A stretch of 36,249 nucleotides of DNA from Puniceicoccaceae bacterium MED-G32 (GCA_002457235.1 NTJV01000003.1:1-36249), one strand, 5' to 3'. Shown: positions 1 through 9,839, counted from the first letter of the stretch. Notes: generated from the sequence alone by a model not told the origin. Translations and numbers: made by a program.

Positions 1-808
1 GGTTCACCGCTACACCGAGTTGAATATCCTCTGTAGCCTCTTCTTCAGCAACATCCAAAATATCATCAACAGTGACAATGCCGAGCAAGACGCCTTCTGA
101 ATCAACAACTGGCAAAGCATTGAAATCATATTTTTTAATCATTTCAACGGCCATCTCTCGATCGTCAAAAGCAGAAATCGAAATACAATTATAATTCAAA
201 AGATCTCGAATAATTTTCTCTGGATTTGAAAGAATCAAGCGACGCATACGAACTTTGTCGATTAGCTTACCTTCATGATCAGTCACATATAAAATATTAA
301 ATATCTCACTGTCTTGACCAAATTTACGGACGTGGGCCAATGCTTGTTCAACCGTCCATTCTGCGCGAATACGTATATATTCAGGGGTCATCAGGCGACC
401 GACGCTTTCTTCGGGATACCCAAGGAGTTGACGCGCTTCTGTGAGGTCTTCTAAACTGAGCAGTTGCATTAATCTTCGAGTGACGGTAGCGGGGAGTTCC
501 TGTAATAGTGAGGTACGGTCATCAGGATTTAGATTAGCGAGCAATGTACGAGTATCTGCATCGGTCAAAGCAGCAAGTAAGCTATCTTGATCTTGAGGCT
601 CTAAATAAGAAAAAACATCAGCGGCACGCTGCCTAGGCAAAGCACGAAAGACAAGGATTTGCTCAGCTTTATCTAGTTGTATGAGCAAATCAGCAATTTG
701 TGGGTCTACCCAAATTAGGATATTCTCTACAGCTGATTTTAAATTGTTTCCACGAATTAATTCTAGGATTGGTTCAATGGAATTTATTACTTTGCCTGTC
801 TCGCTCAT
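1..808 (-). CDS. mgtE: Magnesium transporter MgtE, N-terminal cytosolic part (cut by window edge)
   Basis: The open frame runs from an ATG at 808 off the left edge, giving 269 residues with no stop. MgtE is an inner-membrane Mg2+ channel gated by its cytosolic domains. Visible are the MgtE N domain (about residues 10-128, helical, with the LLxxLxPDDRTxLLxELP pattern near 90-107), the family signature [14 protein letters not shown] at 131-144, and a pair of CBS domains (about 141-205 and 206-265) with [18 protein letters not shown] at 234-251. The acidic stretch EEEATEDIQ at 255-263 normally leads into the membrane domain, which lies outside the window. The gene follows a small hypothetical gene on the same strand after about 58 bases. 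The family call is firm; whether the membrane half is intact cannot be seen. Confidence 0.93.
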   Translation of the reverse strand, partial: MSETGKVINSIEPILELIRGNNLKSAVENILIWVDPQIADLLIQLDKAEQILVFRALPRQRAADVFSYLEPQDQDSLLAALTDADTRTLLANLNPDDRTSLLQELPATVTRRLMQLLSLEDLTEARQLLGYPEESVGRLMTPEYIRIRAEWTVEQALAHVRKFGQDSEIFNILYVTDHEGKLIDKVRMRRLILSNPEKIIRDLLNYNCISISAFDDREMAVEMIKKYDFNALPVVDSEGVLLGIVTVDDILDVAEEEATEDIQLGVAVN

Positions 809-866
809 AACCTTTTCTAAATGCTGTACAGATTAATAATGAATAAATCAAAAGGAAAAGAAGAAT

Positions 867-1217
867 TTAATGATTTTTATTTGATTCATCACTTGAGCGC
901 TCACAACCATATTGTTCAAGTATTGAGTAAATAGCAGTTGCAAAATTATCCCAATGAGCTCCTTTGGCCATTATTTCCGTAGCACAATCCAAATATTGAA
1001 TTTTATTGGTAAGCGACATAACTCGATCTCTTTTTGTCAGCCACTCTGTCATGGTATCCAGTGCATCAAGCCATTCAGTCAAAGGATAATCGCTATTATC
1101 AACAGCAGAAACAAAAAGCTCGAGCGTCACAGGCTGATATTTAAAATATTTAAATAACTGTGTTGTTTGATCTGGATACACTTCAATCAAGTGCATTAAT
1201 TTTTGATTGTGATTCAT
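867..1217 (-). CDS. Hypothetical protein, small, probably helical
   Basis: I do not recognise this 116-residue protein. I chose the ATG at 1217; a TTG at 1238 would add seven residues, and neither has a Shine-Dalgarno sequence. It is rich in charged and aromatic residues (EWLDALDTMTEWLTKRDRV in the middle), has no signal peptide or membrane segment, and looks mostly alpha-helical. It has two cysteines and a polar tail. It lies about 58 bases upstream of mgtE on the same strand, so the two may be co-transcribed. It is divergent from the Nudix gene. A role with mgtE is possible by position only. A 67-codon frame on the opposite strand (954-1157) has no recognisable features and is probably a shadow. 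Confidence 0.6.
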   Translation of the reverse strand: MNHNQKLMHLIEVYPDQTTQLFKYFKYQPVTLELFVSAVDNSDYPLTEWLDALDTMTEWLTKRDRVMSLTNKIQYLDCATEIMAKGAHWDNFATAIYSILEQYGCERSSDESNKNH

Positions 1218-1272
1218 ATATACTGAAAACTGAGACAACTATTAGAAAAATATTCAAAGAGTCGATTCAGTA

Positions 1273-1301
1273 TTGAAAAGAGTTTGCAGTATGAATATAA
1301 G
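1273..1301 (+). promoter_or_regulatory. Sigma-70-like promoter for the Nudix-rodA-rng cluster
   Basis: TTGAAA (1273-1278) and TATAAG (1296-1301) are separated by exactly 17 bases. They match five of six consensus bases at -35 and five of six at -10. Transcription would start near 1308, giving a leader of about 13 bases before the ATG at 1321. It is the best promoter match between the divergent hypothetical gene and the Nudix gene. Found by eye only; AT-rich DNA gives chance matches. Confidence 0.5.
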
Positions 1302-1320
1302 GTGAATCTTATACTACACA

Positions 1321-1800
1321 ATGCATTCTATCAACTCGACAAATACCATAAGGTCAGCGGCTCGTGCCATAATCATAAAAAATGATTCAGTTTTATTAGT
1401 GCAGATGAAAAATGAGGAAGGTGAATTTTTTATTCTTCCTGGAGGTGGTCAAGTTCATGGTGAAACTCTAATTCAGGCAGTCGAAAGAGAGTGTATGGAA
1501 GAACTGGGTATTAGTGTTTCTGTTGGCCGATTGGTCTACACCCGTGAATACATCGGAAAAAATCATCAGTTTGATCATCGTCACAAAAATTTTCATCAAA
1601 TAGAGCATGTATTTGTCTGCAATATCTTAAATGATAAGCAACTTGGAAATGGACATGAGATAGACAAAAAACAGATTGGCTATCGCTGGATAAAGTTAAA
1701 TGAATTGTCAGAATATAAAGTCTTACCCAGTCCTATAAAATCTGTGTTACAGACGGATGATTTAACTTTAACCAATAGCTATTTAGGAGACGTGAATTAA
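1321..1800 (+). CDS. Nudix hydrolase
   Basis: This 159-residue protein carries a canonical Nudix box at residues 42-64, fitting Gx5Ex7REUxEExGU exactly (G42, E48, R56, E57, E60, E61, G63). The box binds a divalent metal and drives hydrolysis of a nucleoside diphosphate linked to another moiety. Before it lies the usual beta-strand (RSAARAIIIKNDSVLLVQ, 11-28), and FFILPGGG precedes the box. The protein is cytosolic with no extra domain. The substrate cannot be told from the sequence. It is the first gene of a plus-strand run and sits 27 bases before rodA, behind a good promoter. The ATG at 1321 is the only sensible start. Confidence 0.92.
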   Translation: MHSINSTNTIRSAARAIIIKNDSVLLVQMKNEEGEFFILPGGGQVHGETLIQAVERECMEELGISVSVGRLVYTREYIGKNHQFDHRHKNFHQIEHVFVCNILNDKQLGNGHEIDKKQIGYRWIKLNELSEYKVLPSPIKSVLQTDDLTLTNSYLGDVN

Positions 1801-1827
1801 AATCAGCATTGTGCGTTTAATTGGCTA

Positions 1828-3075
1828 ATGAACCTTCATAACACTAGATCAAATCAAAAAGAGAGCGATTTTGTACTCAAAAAAGATCTATTGAATTTTG
1901 ATTGGATAAACCTAATAGCTGTTATCATCTTATCACTGATTGGAATTACATTTATTTACTCTGCCCAATCCACAATTAACGATGCCGATTGGAAAAAACA
2001 AATCATTTGGGTGATTCTTGGAATTGTCGCCTATTCCATCATTTGCCGTATCAATTATAAACATATTTTAGGCTATGCCCATTATATTTACATATTGGGT
2101 GTTTTGGGATTACTTTTAGCTACCCCATTGAGCCCGATCAGTGTCGAAATGATGGGTGCACGTCGCTGGATCAATTTAGGATTTTCAACAGTCCAGCCGA
2201 CTGAAGCAGCAAAAATTGGCACATTGATAATGGTTGCTAGTTTACTAGCACGCTCTAATTTGGAAAATGTAAAAGATACGCTTGTAGTCCTTCTAAAAAT
2301 ACTATTGGTTTCATTACTCCCTATCTCTTTGATCTTCATTCAACCTGATTTAGGGTCAACTCTGGTGTTTCCTCCAATGATTTTCTCATTACTATACGTT
2401 TCTAATTTGTCTAAGCAGTATTTTGTTTCTGCGTTTATCGCATTTGCTTTGGCATTTAGTTTTCTCAGTATAGATATTTATAACTATAGTCGTCACTTAA
2501 ATATTACTCAAAATTCAAGTGACACAACAATTCAAAATTCAAATTACAATTCTATACTCCCTTTACATAACTACCAAAGAAATAGAATATTAACATTTAT
2601 AGCGCCAAAGGTCGTTGATCCCTCTGGAACGGGTGCAAGTTGGAATGCTAACCAAGCAAAAATCTCCACTGCGACTGGCGGACTTACCGGGAAGGGTTTT
2701 TTACAAGGAACCCAAGCCCAATTAGGCTACTTGCCCAAGGCAGTAGCTCACAACGATTTCATTTTTTCCGTAATCGCGGAAGAAACTGGTTTTATAGGAA
2801 GCTCTTTTGTAATAGGTTTATTCAGTCTAATAATTGCTAACGGTATCCGAATTTCTGGGATGGCTAAAGATAGCTTCGGTTCGCAATTAGCCATTGGAAT
2901 TAGTGTACTGTTTTTAGTACATTTTTTCATCAATATTGGCATGGCTATCGGAATAACACCTATTACGGGACTACCGCTTCCTTTTTTAAGTTACGGAGGC
3001 TCTTTTGTCTTAAGCTGTTTTATCTTACAAGGAATAATTCAAAGCATTTATCGATTCAGGAAAGATTTTTCATGA
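1828..3075 (+). CDS. rodA: Rod-shape peptidoglycan glycosyltransferase RodA (SEDS family)
   Basis: The 415-residue polytopic membrane protein belongs to the SEDS family (RodA/FtsW/SpoVE), which polymerises lipid II into glycan strands with a class B PBP. Family marks are [19 protein letters not shown] (112-130), [11 protein letters not shown] (171-181), the loop [22 protein letters not shown] (about 294-315) with the conserved aspartate D310, and [18 protein letters not shown] (375-392). About ten membrane helices are visible. The pattern fits RodA better than FtsW, but the cognate PBP2 and mreBCD are not in the window. An Asn/Ser-rich periplasmic insert at about 218-250 is longer than usual. 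The next gene, rng, follows after 67 bases; rng is often found near rod-shape genes. Confidence 0.93.
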   Translation: MNLHNTRSNQKESDFVLKKDLLNFDWINLIAVIILSLIGITFIYSAQSTINDADWKKQIIWVILGIVAYSIICRINYKHILGYAHYIYILGVLGLLLATPLSPISVEMMGARRWINLGFSTVQPTEAAKIGTLIMVASLLARSNLENVKDTLVVLLKILLVSLLPISLIFIQPDLGSTLVFPPMIFSLLYVSNLSKQYFVSAFIAFALAFSFLSIDIYNYSRHLNITQNSSDTTIQNSNYNSILPLHNYQRNRILTFIAPKVVDPSGTGASWNANQAKISTATGGLTGKGFLQGTQAQLGYLPKAVAHNDFIFSVIAEETGFIGSSFVIGLFSLIIANGIRISGMAKDSFGSQLAIGISVLFLVHFFINIGMAIGITPITGLPLPFLSYGGSFVLSCFILQGIIQSIYRFRKDFS

Positions 3076-3113
3076 TTATGCTCTATGAAAATAGATAAAA
3101 AAATTAAGCAAAA

Positions 3114-3137
3114 GGATCTCCTACAAAAAGAAGATCC
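3114..3137 (+). promoter_or_regulatory. Small hairpin in the leader of rng
   Basis: GGATCT (3114-3119) and AGATCC (3132-3137) form a perfect 6-bp stem with a 12-base loop, ending five bases before the rng ATG. RNase E of enterobacteria is autoregulated through leader hairpins, so this is a reasonable place for control. A 6-bp stem is weak evidence by itself. Confidence 0.25.
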
Positions 3138-3142
3138 AAATT

Positions 3143-4867
3143 ATGCAAGATTCAAACAAAACACTTTATACTAATAAAACAAACAATCATTCACCTCAAT
3201 TATCAGAATTAAAAGAGGACACTCAATCAAACAAACTGATTGATACAAAGGCTTTGGGCAAGGAGGCAGGACATCGATCCAAAAAGCTCCCATTTATCCA
3301 AAAGGTACAAAAAAAACTGAGCAAGGATACTAAACCTTTTTCCGAATTGCTCTTTAATTCTGGGGCCATTGAGAAACGTATGGTCTCATTACGAGATGGA
3401 GTCCTTGATAAATTCAACATTGAGCGCAAGGGTGACCGCCACGAAGTTGGTGCCATTTTTCGAGGTAAAATCCAAAATTTAGAACCTGGGCTCAAAGCCG
3501 CTTTCGTTGACATTGGACAAGAGAAAAACGCTTTTCTCCATTATTGGGACATTTTGCCTACTAGTAACGACAACTCCATAGAAGTTGTTAAAAACAACAA
3601 ATCAAAAAAACAACTACGTCAGGAAAAAATTTCTCTAAAAAATATTCCTGACCTTTATCCAATAGGCAGTGAAATATTAGTTCAAATAACTAAGGGGCAA
3701 ATTGGCAATAAGGGCCCGAGAACGACCACCAACATTTCCCTACCAGGGAGATTTCTTGTCCTCACACCATTCGGGGGAACTTTGGGAATATCTCGTAAGA
3801 TTGAAGATAAAGGTGAGCGTACCCGATTGAAGAAAATTCTCAGAAATATGACCCTTCCAGAAGGCATGGGATTAATCATACGAACTGCTGGTGAAGGTAA
3901 AAAGTTGCGCTATTTTGTACGTGATTTAGAAATTCTAAAAAAGCGTTGGCAAGGAATCAGTGATCGAATTAAACGCTCTAAATTACCCTCCTGTGTTTAC
4001 GTTGAACCTGACTTGATTGGAAGAACCGTCCGTGATTTCTTAACTGAAGATGTGGATCGTATCGTGGTGGACAACAAAGAAGCCCATGAATTGATTTTAA
4101 GTGAAGTCGATAAAATATCTCCTCGTTCTAAGTCTAAAGTATTCCACTACAAAGACGAAAAACCGATTTTCGATCAGTACAAGGTTGAGGAACAATTAAA
4201 TCAAATCTATCAAAGAAATGTACCCTTACCCTCTGGAGGAGAGATTGTCATCGAAGAAACAGAGGCCTTAATCTCAATCGATGTTAATACAGGCTCTCAT
4301 CGAAATAGTGAAAAAGATGGAAAAAATTTCATTTTGGCGGTGAACCTAGAAGCAGCGAAAGAAATCGCTAGACAAATTCGTCTCAGAAATATTGGCGGTT
4401 TGATCATTGTAGACTTCATAGATATGAAGGCGAAAAAAGATCGAGATTCGGTATTTAGAAAAATGAAAAGAGAAGTGGAAAATGATCGTGCAAAAACACA
4501 TTTGCTCCCTATCTCAAATTTTGGAATCATGCAAATGACACGACAAAGGCACTCTGAAAGCCATGCGAGTAATTTATTTTCAGGATGCCCGTATTGCGAG
4601 AGCCGAGGAAAGATAAAATCAATTCGTACAGTCACTATTGATCTACAAAGACGCGTACTGCAAAACCTAAAAGAAATCCGTAGCCGAGAAGGCATTGAAG
4701 AGGAAATTCACCTCAAAGTGACATTGCATCCAAGCTGCTTAAGTCAGGTAAAAGAGGATGCCCAAGTGCTATTGGATATTGAACGAAATTATGGCGCTCG
4801 CTTATCTTTTGCAACTAACCCTGCATTCCATATCGAGAGTTTCGAAATTATCCAAATCAAAGATTAA
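3143..4867 (+). CDS. rng: Ribonuclease G/E family endoribonuclease
   Basis: The 574-residue protein is an RNase E/G catalytic core that cleaves single-stranded AU-rich RNA in rRNA maturation and mRNA decay. An S1-type domain starts near residue 100 ([20 protein letters not shown]), followed by a 5'-sensor/RNase H-like region. The Mg2+-binding aspartates are in [11 protein letters not shown] (D380) and IIVDFIDMK (D424). The zinc-link motif [13 protein letters not shown] has C482 and C485. It lacks the long C-terminal scaffold of E. coli RNase E, so it is RNase G-like. The first 70 residues are a low-complexity, Lys/Ser/Asn-rich extension before the usual family start. The ATG at 3143 is used; no Shine-Dalgarno precedes it. 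The 3' end overlaps possible starts of namZ. Confidence 0.95.
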   Translation: MQDSNKTLYTNKTNNHSPQLSELKEDTQSNKLIDTKALGKEAGHRSKKLPFIQKVQKKLSKDTKPFSELLFNSGAIEKRMVSLRDGVLDKFNIERKGDRHEVGAIFRGKIQNLEPGLKAAFVDIGQEKNAFLHYWDILPTSNDNSIEVVKNNKSKKQLRQEKISLKNIPDLYPIGSEILVQITKGQIGNKGPRTTTNISLPGRFLVLTPFGGTLGISRKIEDKGERTRLKKILRNMTLPEGMGLIIRTAGEGKKLRYFVRDLEILKKRWQGISDRIKRSKLPSCVYVEPDLIGRTVRDFLTEDVDRIVVDNKEAHELILSEVDKISPRSKSKVFHYKDEKPIFDQYKVEEQLNQIYQRNVPLPSGGEIVIEETEALISIDVNTGSHRNSEKDGKNFILAVNLEAAKEIARQIRLRNIGGLIIVDFIDMKAKKDRDSVFRKMKREVENDRAKTHLLPISNFGIMQMTRQRHSESHASNLFSGCPYCESRGKIKSIRTVTIDLQRRVLQNLKEIRSREGIEEEIHLKVTLHPSCLSQVKEDAQVLLDIERNYGARLSFATNPAFHIESFEIIQIKD

Positions 4868-6137
4868 TTCCTATATTAAAATACTAAGTATTAATTCTCT
4901 TAAATCAATTCTTCTGCTATCGCTAATAGTTCCTTGGGTCGCTCTCAATGGAACAGAGTCAAAAGTGTACTTAGGGATTGATGTATTGGAAGAAAATCGC
5001 TTTTCCGTTCTCAAAGGAAAACGTGTGGGTATTTTGACGCATCCTGCAGGAGTAAATCGTAGAGGTATTTCAACGATCGATGTTTTATGCCGCAGTCGAT
5101 ACGTAACAGTCGTAGCTTTATATGGACCCGAGCACGGTATTTATGGAAATGAAAAAGCCAATCAGCCGATCGACAATCGAATAGACAAAAAAACAAATTT
5201 ACCGGTCTATTCACTCTATGGCCGATACCGAAAACCTCAGCCAGAAATGTTGGCTAATATCGATACTTTAGTCATTGATTTGCAGGATATCGGGGTTCGT
5301 TCTTATACCTATGTTAGTTGTATGCTTTATGCGATGGAGGCTTGCTTTGAAAACAATATAGAAGTCGTCATCTTGGATCGCCCCAACCCTCTAGGAGGTA
5401 AAAAAATTGATGGCCCCTTACTAGATAGAGAATGGAAAAGCTATGTTGGTGCCTTTCCTGTCCCTTATTTACATGGATTGACTATAGGTGAACTAGCAAT
5501 TTTGGCTAAATCCATGCCAAATTGGATGAATATTGAAAGTAAAACTCGCAAACAAGGCAGGCTCAAAGTAATCCCTATGCGCGGTTGGAAACGCTCAATG
5601 CTTTGGCCGGAAACAGGTTTGAAATGGATAGCAACTTCTCCCTATATTCCCAGTTTTTCCTCTGTTCTAGGATATGCAATGACGGGACTTGGGGCACAAG
5701 AAGGAGGCTTTTCTCATGGCATAGGGACACCCTATCCTTTTCGTTTGTTGACTCATAAAAATTTATCCTCTGATGCACTGATTAAGCGTTTACAAGCTCT
5801 AGATATTAGCGGCCTAGATTATAAAATAATCCGAACAAGAAATACCAAAGGGGATCCTGTCAGTGGAGTCTATGTAGGCATAAATAATTGGAGAAGATTA
5901 AAGCCTACAGAATTAAGTTTTTATATGATGTTAATGGTTATTGATCTTGAACGCCCTAACCCCTTTCAAACCACAACTCGCTCAGATTTATTTAACAAAC
6001 ATGTTGGAAGCACTCAATGGTGGTCAGAATTAATCCAAAATAAAGGAAAACCAAGAATTCAATACTTCATGAAACGATGGAAGCAAGAGCAAGAAAGCTA
6101 TAAGAAAAAAATTGAAAATTACTTAATCTACAACTAA
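4791..6137 (+). CDS. namZ: Exported DUF1343 protein, NamZ-like exo-beta-N-acetylmuramidase
   Basis: DUF1343 proteins include NamZ, an exo-lyase-independent muramidase that removes terminal MurNAc from peptidoglycan fragments. Family features are the opening YLGIDVLEE...[17 protein letters not shown], the conserved [45 protein letters not shown] and [13 protein letters not shown] hydrophobic export signal ([18 protein letters not shown]) lies just before the mature domain. The start is unclear: ATG at 4791 (448 residues) or 4758 would overlap rng and leave a 38- to 49-residue N-region. No ATG, GTG or TTG occurs in frame between the rng stop (4867) and the signal peptide. An ATT at 4875 would give an ordinary 26-residue signal peptide. 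Cell-wall recycling fits the nearby rodA. Confidence 0.88.
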   Translation: MALAYLLQLTLHSISRVSKLSKSKINSYIKILSINSLKSILLLSLIVPWVALNGTESKVYLGIDVLEENRFSVLKGKRVGILTHPAGVNRRGISTIDVLCRSRYVTVVALYGPEHGIYGNEKANQPIDNRIDKKTNLPVYSLYGRYRKPQPEMLANIDTLVIDLQDIGVRSYTYVSCMLYAMEACFENNIEVVILDRPNPLGGKKIDGPLLDREWKSYVGAFPVPYLHGLTIGELAILAKSMPNWMNIESKTRKQGRLKVIPMRGWKRSMLWPETGLKWIATSPYIPSFSSVLGYAMTGLGAQEGGFSHGIGTPYPFRLLTHKNLSSDALIKRLQALDISGLDYKIIRTRNTKGDPVSGVYVGINNWRRLKPTELSFYMMLMVIDLERPNPFQTTTRSDLFNKHVGSTQWWSELIQNKGKPRIQYFMKRWKQEQESYKKKIENYLIYN

Positions 6138-6256
6138 TTCCTTTACAGTATGCGAAGAGAATTATTACCTAAAGTGAAACTTTGCACAATGATTTCAAAA
6201 ATAAATAAAGCCCACAGATTGTTCTCTAGTTTTGAGATTAATAAAGCATTTTCAAA

Positions 6257-7705
6257 ATGAATACTAGTCGCCAAATTCCAATTTTATTACGCCTCGTCCT
6301 GATAATTTCCTTGTCCACTATTTGCGCGATTCAATTATCCGCTGAGACTGATCCCGAAGCGTATGATTTCGAAGATTATATGGGCGTATGGCAAACTGAG
6401 ATAAACAATGAAGCCATTTATCTATTAATTAAAAAGCATTCTGTTGCACGTTATTTTTACAAAGACCGTATTGATAATAGCGTATATAAAGGCACCTGGA
6501 AACTTGCTGAAGATAATACCTTGTTGGTCTCAAGCTTAGATTTTGAAAACTTACGCTTTCAATTAAAGCGTGACTCTGAAGAAGGTAAAAATACTCACGA
6601 TGAGACGGGCATTACAGCTTTAACAAAAGTATCCGAAGGGTTACTTGGTGAATGGGCACGACCACCCGATTATGAAGCACCTAAAAATAAATATATGCCA
6701 TCAACCTACTTTGGACTATGGGAAACGCAGGATCAAAAAAACTCACAATTAATTAAAGTTTTGGATAATCGAACGGTTATCAGTTTCAATAAAGAGGAAT
6801 CAACTTCAAAACTTCGAAATATACTTCAAGGAGAATGGTATAAACACGGTAAACAATTACACATTGCATGGGAAGATGGTACCTATAGCATCATTGATAA
6901 TCGCAATGAAAACCAGGTGAAGTTGTTTAATTTCGATTCAGGCGAAGCAATTATTGATGACGCATCTGATTATACTCTGATAACTCAAAGCCAGGATGAA
7001 TCAGAAGAATCCAATTGGTCAACAAATCAACTTGCTCTAACTCAGCAACAAAACATATCGCTTTCTCAATTTAACTACAAATCATTGCTTAAATTTTATC
7101 GAGGTGAATGGATAACTCTCGACGAGACGCACCCTGATGCAATTGAGATTATGAAATTCAGCCGTTTTGGAGGAGTCGATTTAGCATCTGATAAAAAAAC
7201 CAATGGCAATTGGTATCTTTCCGGTAAGGGCTGTTTGATTAATTTAGAAGACGGTATTCGGATGCGATTAAAACATATAGGCAGCGCCTTTCTAATATTT
7301 GTTTACGAGGCAAACCGTCCGTTAGATGCATATCCTAATAAAATTTTAAAAGCCGCACCTTTACATCCCCAAAAGCTCGATATGCTAAATTCAGAGGTTT
7401 ATTTTACATTAAAATTACTCGATCAAGTCGAACAGCTTCACCCAAAAGAAAAAAATGCAATTCCCTTGATTTCAAATTGGTCGAATCGGGATACGATCAA
7501 TCCATCACCTAGTAGCCCATGGTGGTGGCCGATCTGGAGTGATAATCCGAAAACTAAAGAAGCCGATACTTTTTCTGCAAATAATCTATCTCCATCGTTG
7601 ACAAATGATGCAGATTCAATCGCTTCTAATAAAGAATCTAAACAAAAAAATTTGCCAGATCCTGTAGACCAACCAAATAAATCAAAATGGATATGGCCTT
7701 TTTAA
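6257..7705 (+). CDS. Exported protein with three tandem GxW modules and a Trp-rich tail; function unknown
   Basis: This 482-residue protein has a signal peptide (hydrophobic 8-26, probable cleavage after LSA at 29). I do not recognise its family. Three modules of about 65-80 residues each contain two GxW turns: YMGVW (41-45) with YKGTW (77-81), YFGLW (151-155) with LQGEW (190-194), and YRGEW (281-285) with TNGNW (315-319). Modules 2 and 3 also share a WEDG or LEDG turn. The pattern recalls lipocalin-like beta-barrels, but this is only a resemblance. A low-complexity Ser/Asn/Asp/Lys linker joins two Trp clusters, PWWWPIW (421-427) and KWIWPF (477-482), and the protein ends in Phe. It follows namZ by 119 bases and precedes glyA by 50. 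A periplasmic or outer-membrane location is inferred. Confidence 0.75.
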   Translation: MNTSRQIPILLRLVLIISLSTICAIQLSAETDPEAYDFEDYMGVWQTEINNEAIYLLIKKHSVARYFYKDRIDNSVYKGTWKLAEDNTLLVSSLDFENLRFQLKRDSEEGKNTHDETGITALTKVSEGLLGEWARPPDYEAPKNKYMPSTYFGLWETQDQKNSQLIKVLDNRTVISFNKEESTSKLRNILQGEWYKHGKQLHIAWEDGTYSIIDNRNENQVKLFNFDSGEAIIDDASDYTLITQSQDESEESNWSTNQLALTQQQNISLSQFNYKSLLKFYRGEWITLDETHPDAIEIMKFSRFGGVDLASDKKTNGNWYLSGKGCLINLEDGIRMRLKHIGSAFLIFVYEANRPLDAYPNKILKAAPLHPQKLDMLNSEVYFTLKLLDQVEQLHPKEKNAIPLISNWSNRDTINPSPSSPWWWPIWSDNPKTKEADTFSANNLSPSLTNDADSIASNKESKQKNLPDPVDQPNKSKWIWPF

Positions 7706-7755
7706 TTCACATATTTTATTTCAACCAATTTATCTGAGGATATTTTACACATATT

Positions 7756-9012
7756 ATGAATCCACTCAATGACACACCATTGGAGCAATTAGATCCTGAA
7801 ATCGCACAATTAATCGAGAAAGAGAAACAAAGGCAACAATCTCATATTGAATTAATTGCCTCTGAAAACTTTACCTACCCTGCCATTATGGAATCACAGG
7901 GAAGCATACTCACTAACAAATATGCTGAAGGTTACCCGAACAAGCGTTACTACGGAGGTTGTGAATTCGTTGATTCAATTGAGGAAATTGCAATTGAGAG
8001 AGCCAAATCCCTCTTCGGTGCCGATCATGCAAACGTGCAACCACATGCTGGAAGCCAAGCTAATGCAGCAGTATACCTATCCGTTTTGAAACCTGGTGAT
8101 AAGATTTTAACCATGAATTTGTCAGATGGAGGCCACCTAACACATGGACACCCAATGAATTTCAGTGGAATCTACCATGAAGTTGTTCATTACGGTGTGA
8201 GCAGTGACAAGGGCTTAATTGATTACGATGCAATTGAAGCAAGTGCAAAGAAAGAGCTACCAAAGATGATTACCGTAGGTGCATCTGCGTACTCAAGAGT
8301 GATTGATTTCGAGCGAATGGGTGCGATTGCTAAATCTGTTGGAGCTTATCTCTTAGCCGATATTGCTCACATTGCTGGACTCGTAGCTGCAGGGGTTCAT
8401 CCATCTCCCGTGCCGCATGCAGATTTTGTAACCACCACCACACACAAAACACTTCGTGGACCAAGAGGCGGTCTGATTTTATGCAAGGAAGAGCATGCAA
8501 AAAAAATAGATACAGCGGTTTTCCCTGGAACGCAAGGCGGACCTTTGATGCATGTAATTGCAGCAAAAGCAACCTGTTTCCAAGAAGCACAAACCGATCA
8601 ATTTAAAGCCTACCAAAGACAAGTCGCAAAGAATGCGAATGCCTTGGCGAACGCCCTTATTGAAAAAGGTCATACAGTTGTCAGTGGCGGTACTGACAAT
8701 CATTTATTCATGATTGATCTAAGAGTGAAATATCCAGATTTAACAGGTAAGATAGCTCAAAATGCACTTGATAAAGCAAATATTACAGCAAATAAAAATA
8801 CTGTCCCAGGTGAAACTCGAAGCCCTTTTCAAACAAGTGGAATTCGAATTGGGACCCCTGCCGTGACCAGCCGAGGTATGGTGGAAGACGATATGCTCGA
8901 AATCGCCAAGGCTATCAATTTAGTATTAGATAATATTGAAGATGAGGATAAAATTGCTGAAGCAAAGGCCATTGCTATTAATTTATGTGCGAAATATCCA
9001 CTGCCTTACTAG
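7756..9012 (+). CDS. glyA: Serine hydroxymethyltransferase
   Basis: GlyA interconverts serine and glycine with tetrahydrofolate in the cytosol and is the main source of one-carbon units. The 418-residue length is normal. Visible are [10 protein letters not shown] (30-39), [20 protein letters not shown] (54-73), the SDGGHLTHG loop (123-131), [17 protein letters not shown] (202-218) and the PLP-lysine motif [14 protein letters not shown] with K231. The C-terminal [16 protein letters not shown] is also standard. The ATG at 7756 gives the usual family N-terminus. A GAGGA about 17 bases upstream is too far away to act as a normal ribosome-binding site. The gap upstream is only 50 bases, so a glycine riboswitch does not fit there. 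Confidence 0.98.
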   Translation: MNPLNDTPLEQLDPEIAQLIEKEKQRQQSHIELIASENFTYPAIMESQGSILTNKYAEGYPNKRYYGGCEFVDSIEEIAIERAKSLFGADHANVQPHAGSQANAAVYLSVLKPGDKILTMNLSDGGHLTHGHPMNFSGIYHEVVHYGVSSDKGLIDYDAIEASAKKELPKMITVGASAYSRVIDFERMGAIAKSVGAYLLADIAHIAGLVAAGVHPSPVPHADFVTTTTHKTLRGPRGGLILCKEEHAKKIDTAVFPGTQGGPLMHVIAAKATCFQEAQTDQFKAYQRQVAKNANALANALIEKGHTVVSGGTDNHLFMIDLRVKYPDLTGKIAQNALDKANITANKNTVPGETRSPFQTSGIRIGTPAVTSRGMVEDDMLEIAKAINLVLDNIEDEDKIAEAKAIAINLCAKYPLPY

Positions 9013-9065
9013 CTAGCACTAAGTTAAGTATTTACACCATCTGAAGATTCGATTTAATAAATAGA

Positions 9066-9776
9066 ATGAAGAAACAAATTAACAAACTTTCAGGATTTAC
9101 CCTCATTGAGTTGCTGACTGTTGTGGCAATCATTGGTGTTCTTGCCAGTATTTTGATACCGGTTGTTGGAAATGTACAACAAAGAGCACAACAACTGAAG
9201 TCTCAATCTAACCTCAGAGCGATTGGGCAAACTTACATTAATTACTCATCAGGTGGAGCTAGAGTGAAAACCATCACTCAAGCAAAACTAGAAAGAACCC
9301 AAAGTGGAGATAATATCTACGGAGTTATAGAATTATTGGCTAAGCATGGCGGTTTAACCGATGCATCTATTTGGTTTATTGACGCAGATCCAGCTATATC
9401 ACAATACGATGGAATCATGCCAGATATTATAGGTTTTAAAAATGATAATAATATTTTTGAATTATCCGATGAATGGGTAAATGATTTGCCAGTAGCGTAT
9501 GACTTTGCCATTGGACTTAATCCTTCAAGCGCAAATGCAACAAAAACCCCACTTGCATGGACTAGAGGTTTAAATTCATCTGGTACATGGCCAAAATCAA
9601 GTCCTTGGGGCGGAGGCGGACATATCTTATTTTATGATGGCCACGTAGAATTCTTCAATGAAATTGGCGAAGATGACGGCTTTCTTGTAAACCCTAAAAC
9701 GGGTAAACCAACCAGCAATATTTATGAAATCATTGATGAAGCCAATATTCGTAAAGCACCTGAATTCAACTTATAA
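9066..9776 (+). CDS. Type II secretion/type IV pilin-like pseudopilin with GHILFYDGHVEF tail
   Basis: The 236-residue protein has a class III prepilin signal: a short basic leader, then G10 and FTLIELLTVVAIIGVLASIL, with the conserved Glu five residues after the cleavage site. Prepilin peptidase would cut after G10 and methylate F11. The hydrophobic helix is followed by AQQLKSQSNLRAIG, as in the large Verrucomicrobiota/Planctomycetota/Lentisphaerota pseudopilin family. The C-terminal part has GGGGHILFYDGHVEFFNE, the variant H-x-x-x-x-x-D-G tail common in those phyla. These genomes usually carry many solitary copies, and no pilus assembly genes are nearby. It lies 53 bases after glyA and is followed at once by a strong terminator. 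Its role is unknown. Confidence 0.9.
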   Translation: MKKQINKLSGFTLIELLTVVAIIGVLASILIPVVGNVQQRAQQLKSQSNLRAIGQTYINYSSGGARVKTITQAKLERTQSGDNIYGVIELLAKHGGLTDASIWFIDADPAISQYDGIMPDIIGFKNDNNIFELSDEWVNDLPVAYDFAIGLNPSSANATKTPLAWTRGLNSSGTWPKSSPWGGGGHILFYDGHVEFFNEIGEDDGFLVNPKTGKPTSNIYEIIDEANIRKAPEFNL

Positions 9777-9797
9777 TTTAATCTCAATAAATTTGTA

Positions 9798-9839
9798 AAA
9801 GCTCAATTCAGTGCCAAGCTAATTGAGCTTTTTTTATTT
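9798..9839 (+). terminator. Rho-independent terminator after the pseudopilin gene
   Basis: A perfect 11-bp inverted repeat, AAAGCTCAATT (9798-9808) and AATTGAGCTTT (9821-9831), encloses a 12-base loop and runs into a T-rich tract (9829-9839). It lies 21 bases after the pseudopilin stop and likely ends the transcript that may begin at the Nudix gene. It is the clearest terminator in the window. Confidence 0.85.

Noticed and set aside
4297-4695. 132-codon frame on the minus strand inside rng
   Set aside because: It lies wholly antisense to the catalytic core of rng, has no recognisable features and no leader.
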